Virus record (IMG/VR): IMGVR_UViG_3300044678_003932
Coordinates: 1-42,523 of that record
Length of the DNA stretch: 42,523 nucleotides
Reading direction: 5' to 3' (one strand)
From: a virus
The notes beneath the pieces are model-generated. The model was given only the letters and a program-made list of their open reading frames with translations, was not told the DNA's origin and made no database searches. Made by a program: the position numbers and the translations under genes. Shown here piece after piece: positions 39,918 through 42,523 of the stretch (positions within the stretch are counted from its first letter, which is position 1; each line of letters starts with the position of its first letter).

Positions 39918-40489
39918 TTGAATCCGAACACTTTTTTGCGGCCTTGCACGTCCTCTCGGAGGTGCTGCCATATCAGAAGCAACTGAGCCCGGAGACCCGC
40001 GGCGCCCTGTGGGAGCTGTTCCCGCCGGAGGCGAAGCGTGATCTGACGGCAGCTGATCTGCAGTGGGCAGTAAGCCAGCGGCTGATTGATCCAAGCCCAC
40101 CGCGGGAGATGGCGATCAGCTTCGTCTTCCTGCACTACCTGTACCCGAAGCGCGACGGCTGGCCGGCGTTGGATGCGGGGCCACGGCGGAGGGATCCGCA
40201 AACGGCGGTGCGGGATGAGCAGAAGGTCTTCAGGGCGTGGCCGGTAAGCCCCAGGGAGGGCGCGGCTGCTGGGTGGTTACCAGGGCAGGTGCTGCCGGAC
40301 CCGGAGAAGACCCGTCGCTTCGATGCCTTGTACGTGCAGCAGCCACGGACCGATTCCCCGGATCTGCTGCAACGAACGGCGTCGGCAATGATGCGAACCC
40401 CGATGCACCCCGGCGGCGAGGGCCACGACGGCCCGATCCCCCCGATCTGGAGCGAACCCAACTGGCAGCGGAGCGGTCGTCATGGCTGA
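39914..40489 (+). CDS. Possible replication partner (lambda P position, 191 aa)
   Basis: It overlaps the initiator stop by ATGA and so occupies the place of lambda P. The chain begins MIESEHFFAALHVLSEVLPYQKQLSPETRGALWELFPPEAKRDL, mostly helical, with a basic/Pro-rich middle and a PMHPGGEGHDGPIPPIW end. I do not recognise a helicase-loader motif. Its job could be helicase recruitment or something unrelated. Confidence 0.5.
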   Translation: MIESEHFFAALHVLSEVLPYQKQLSPETRGALWELFPPEAKRDLTAADLQWAVSQRLIDPSPPREMAISFVFLHYLYPKRDGWPALDAGPRRRDPQTAVRDEQKVFRAWPVSPREGAAAGWLPGQVLPDPEKTRRFDALYVQQPRTDSPDLLQRTASAMMRTPMHPGGEGHDGPIPPIWSEPNWQRSGRHG

Positions 40490-40745
40490 CCCCAAGACCC
40501 CGCCAGAGTTTGCAGTGGGACAGGTGTGGGTGTTCTACATGGAGAGCACCTGGCGCGTGGTGGATGTCGTTGACGACGGCGCGGTGGCGGTGTTGGAACT
40601 GCTGGGCTATGGCAGCATCTGCCACTTGCCGCCGAACTTCACTTGGCACGCCTCTCGCCGAACGGCTCGGCTTGACCGGCGCAACCAAGTCGCGATGTCC
40701 ATGTGGGCGATGAGACCCCCGGCGCCGGTGGAGGTGTTGCCGTGA
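40482..40745 (+). CDS. Small 'F-x-V-G-x-V-W' domain protein, second copy (87 aa)
   Basis: The protein begins MADPKTPPEFAVGQVWVFYMESTWRVVDVVDDGAVAVLELL, sharing the F-x-V-G-x-V-W...W-R-V-x-x-V pattern with the protein at 34041-34262. It likely forms an SH3-like beta barrel. The C-terminus is Arg/Pro-rich. It overlaps its upstream neighbour by 8 nt. Function unknown. Confidence 0.5.
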   Translation: MADPKTPPEFAVGQVWVFYMESTWRVVDVVDDGAVAVLELLGYGSICHLPPNFTWHASRRTARLDRRNQVAMSMWAMRPPAPVEVLP

Positions 40746-41371
40746 AGGAGCGACCGATCATTTTCAGCGCTCCCATGGTGCGGGCGATACTGGAGGGCAG
40801 GAAGACGCAGACCAGGCGGATTGTCAATCCCAAATGGTCATGCGTTGACTGGGAATATGTCAGCGTCGGTGATCGTTGCCATACTCTCGCATCACATGCG
40901 CATGGCACCATTGGCGATCGGCTGTGGGTCCGGGAGGCGTTTGCTCGCGTTCCAGCCACGGCATACCGCTGCAGCACCGGGGTCCATCAAACCGCCGATC
41001 CTGGTGATTCCGATATGTGCGTGGTCTACCGGGAAGGATGGGAGCGGAGTTCGCCAGGTGGCTGGCGCTCACCGATCTTCATGTTCCGCTGGGCCAGCCG
41101 TATCACTTTGGAGATCACCGGCGCCAGGGTGGAGCGCCTGCAGGCGATCACCGATCAGGATGCGCAGGCAGAGGGCATCCGTGAGCTTCCGTTGCAGGAG
41201 GGCCAGCCCGGCGCGTGGTGGGCGGCCGATCCGACATGGCCCAAACTGCACGGCAGATCACCGGTCGATGCCTACGCCAAGCTTTGGGGGTCCATCCACG
41301 GCGCCGGCTCGTGGGACACCAATCCATGGGTGTGGGTTATTGAGTTCAACAAACTGGAGACAACCAAATGA
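40742..41371 (+). CDS. ASCH-like phage protein (209 aa)
   Basis: I take GTG 40742 (KERPIIFSAPMVRAILEGRKTQTRRI), overlapping the upstream stop as GTGA. That start, with GDRLWVREAFARV and FMFRWASRITLEITGARVERLQAIT further on, matches a common phage family with an ASCH/PUA-like fold that probably binds RNA or modified bases. It ends in WVIEFNKLE. Function unproved; the fold assignment is from the recurring motifs. Confidence 0.75.
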   Translation: MKERPIIFSAPMVRAILEGRKTQTRRIVNPKWSCVDWEYVSVGDRCHTLASHAHGTIGDRLWVREAFARVPATAYRCSTGVHQTADPGDSDMCVVYREGWERSSPGGWRSPIFMFRWASRITLEITGARVERLQAITDQDAQAEGIRELPLQEGQPGAWWAADPTWPKLHGRSPVDAYAKLWGSIHGAGSWDTNPWVWVIEFNKLETTK

Positions 41372-41520
41372 TTGACCGTATTCTCTTCGCCATTGTCATT
41401 CTTTGCCTTACCTGGGATGCGGAGCTAAACAGGTTTCAGTGGGCGATTCTTTTTGCTTTGCTGTCTTGTGTTTCAAGCCTTTTTTCCATTGTCGAAATCC
41501 TCGCCAAACTGCAACCATGA
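41368..41520 (+). CDS. Tiny two-span membrane protein (50 aa)
   Basis: The 50-residue frame begins MIDRILFAIVILCLTWDAELNRFQW and has a second hydrophobic stretch (AILFALLSCVSSLFSIVEIL), so it likely spans the membrane twice. It is linked to both neighbours by ATGA overlaps (41368-41371 and 41517-41520). It is less GC-rich than its surroundings. It resembles the small membrane protein at 36992-37162 in architecture, not clearly in sequence. Confidence 0.55.
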   Translation: MIDRILFAIVILCLTWDAELNRFQWAILFALLSCVSSLFSIVEILAKLQP

Positions 41521-41927
41521 CCCAACTCTTTGAAAAGCGCGGTCGTTGCTACTTCCCGTGGGGCAACGGCGGAACGTTTGACGTTGACCACGACGGCATG
41601 GCCATCGGCGAGTTTCGCCTGATCCACTGCCCCGAGCCCGGCCACTACCGGCAACACACGAATGTGACCCCCGATCGCGCTGCGTTCCTGGCGGCTGCAG
41701 GAGAGGCGCAACACGCGATGGAGAAGGCGATGGCCGCGGCGGCTGTCGCCAAGCCGCAACTGGCCATGGGTGAACAGCTGACCGCGGAGCAACTGGCGAT
41801 CATTGATCGCTACCGCGCTGAGATGGCCGCGACGGGTGCGCTGCTGCCGCGTTTTTGGGTTCATGCCAGCGCGTCGGAAATCGCTCAGGCGGGGATCGAT
41901 GCGGTGCAAGAGAGGATGGAACCATGA
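41517..41927 (+). CDS. Hypothetical protein (136 aa)
   Basis: I take ATG 41517 (MTQLFEKRGRCYFPWGNGGTFDVDHDG), overlapping the small membrane gene by ATGA. The N-terminal 50 residues look like a small beta domain with C, H and aromatic residues. The rest is Ala-rich helix (AAAGEAQHAMEKAMAAAAVAK). It ends ...AVQERMEP, very like the ending of the next gene. Function unknown. Confidence 0.5.
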   Translation: MTQLFEKRGRCYFPWGNGGTFDVDHDGMAIGEFRLIHCPEPGHYRQHTNVTPDRAAFLAAAGEAQHAMEKAMAAAAVAKPQLAMGEQLTAEQLAIIDRYRAEMAATGALLPRFWVHASASEIAQAGIDAVQERMEP

Positions 41928-42523
41928 CCACTCCACCGCCTATTCACATGGATCGTTTTATTGAATTTATGGCCGCCAATCCATCACCCATAGACTGTGT
42001 TGTTGGTAAGTTCTACCAAGTACCCTGCATAAGCCATGAAAAACTAAAGGGGTGCTACAAGGCTTGGAAAGAGTGGATTCCACTGATAGGCCCGCCACAC
42101 CAAGACAAGGAGATTATCGGCTTTGAGCCGTGGCACATACACGTAGACTCACGGTTTCAGACCCTAAGCGATCTTGCGATGTATTCAGCTCTTGCGCGAG
42201 TTGTAAATCTAACCTCCAGGCATGAACCGCATGTAGGATATGCCGAAGACATACGAGAAACCGCAAGGCTTGAAATGCGGCGGATGAAATGCCGCCGTTC
42301 CGATCCGCCTATGTTTCCCGATGTGTCTTTCCAAAAACCACTAGAATCCGCCTATGCGGGCTGCCGCGCTGTCAATGGCTTGTGTCCACATCGTGGGATT
42401 ACAATAGCTTGCGGTCGAAGGATGGACGATGCCGGCGCACGTCAGTGCCCAGGCCATGGCTTGGCATGGAACGCTGACGGCACCATGGCGCCAGTCGCGG
42501 TGCGGGAGAGGATGAAACCATGA
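41924..42523 (+). CDS. Rieske-type [2Fe-2S] domain protein (199 aa)
   Basis: The C-terminal part has C154-x-H156 (CPHRG) and C175-x2-H178 (CPGHGLAWN), separated by 18 residues, the ligand set of a Rieske cluster. The N-terminal half carries IPLIGPPHQDKEIIGFEPWHIHVDSRF, a pattern I associate with phage Rieske-like proteins. No membrane anchor is seen, so it would be soluble, and no partner oxygenase domain is present. The gene overlaps the upstream stop by ATGA and its own stop is the last base of the window. A redox or iron-sulphur role is likely; the reaction is unknown. Confidence 0.7.
   Translation: MTTPPPIHMDRFIEFMAANPSPIDCVVGKFYQVPCISHEKLKGCYKAWKEWIPLIGPPHQDKEIIGFEPWHIHVDSRFQTLSDLAMYSALARVVNLTSRHEPHVGYAEDIRETARLEMRRMKCRRSDPPMFPDVSFQKPLESAYAGCRAVNGLCPHRGITIACGRRMDDAGARQCPGHGLAWNADGTMAPVAVRERMKP

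Noticed and set aside
1-42523. Integrase, repressor, tRNA genes and DNA polymerase
   Set aside because: Looked for by reading the frames and for tRNA-like patterns by eye; none recognised. Absence by eye is not proof, and tRNAscan or HMM searches would settle it.

Overview
The window reads as most or all of the genome of a tailed double-stranded DNA phage, GC-rich by eye, with about 55 tightly packed genes. The most likely form is a siphovirus: a lambda-type tail assembly chaperone pair, a 1084-residue tape measure and no sheath or contractile baseplate genes. I see no integrase, repressor or tRNA. The host cannot be proved from the sequence. A picocyanobacterium (Synechococcus/Cyanobium type) is my inference from the style of several accessory genes: the pentapeptide-repeat protein with its C-terminal domain, the Rieske-type protein, DUF6496- and DUF6378-like proteins and collagen-like tail fibres.

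Layout. Positions 1-1056 (+) hold a pentapeptide-repeat protein and two small proteins, and converge on a terminator at 1031-1060. From 1116 to 38485 almost everything is on the minus strand. Read in the direction of transcription (right to left) this gives a small-terminase candidate and a series of small accessory genes (38.5-32.3 kb), the large terminase (32.3-30.6 kb), a phage sigma factor (30.65-29.68 kb), then portal, MuF-like protein, connector proteins, tail completion protein, tail chaperones with a -1 frameshift, major tail protein, tape measure and tail-tip proteins. Only after these come the scaffold and major capsid protein (10.7-8.7 kb), then tail fibre, LamG protein and a lysis cassette ending in a C39-like peptidase. 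From 38790 to 42523 (+) run a lambda O-like initiator with origin iterons inside its gene, a protein in the position of lambda P, an ASCH-like protein, small membrane proteins and a Rieske-type protein.

Regulation is the most interesting part. A 9-base motif, [C/G]GGAAA[A/G/C]CT, lies about 22-33 nt upstream of most unit-leading late genes, always oriented with the gene. It appears before the three isolated plus-strand genes as well, where it forms divergent back-to-back pairs. I count 15 such sites. The first one in transcription order lies immediately after the sigma factor gene, and I found none at gene starts in the other (presumed early) half. Terminator-like hairpins close several of the units. 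I infer that the sigma factor, whose region 2 looks like the SigB/SigF group, reads this motif as the -10 part of a late promoter.

If the molecule is circularly permuted, the map has one divergent control region (38486-38789) and one convergent terminator (about 1.03-1.1 kb), so the right-hand plus-strand genes would continue into the first three genes of the window.
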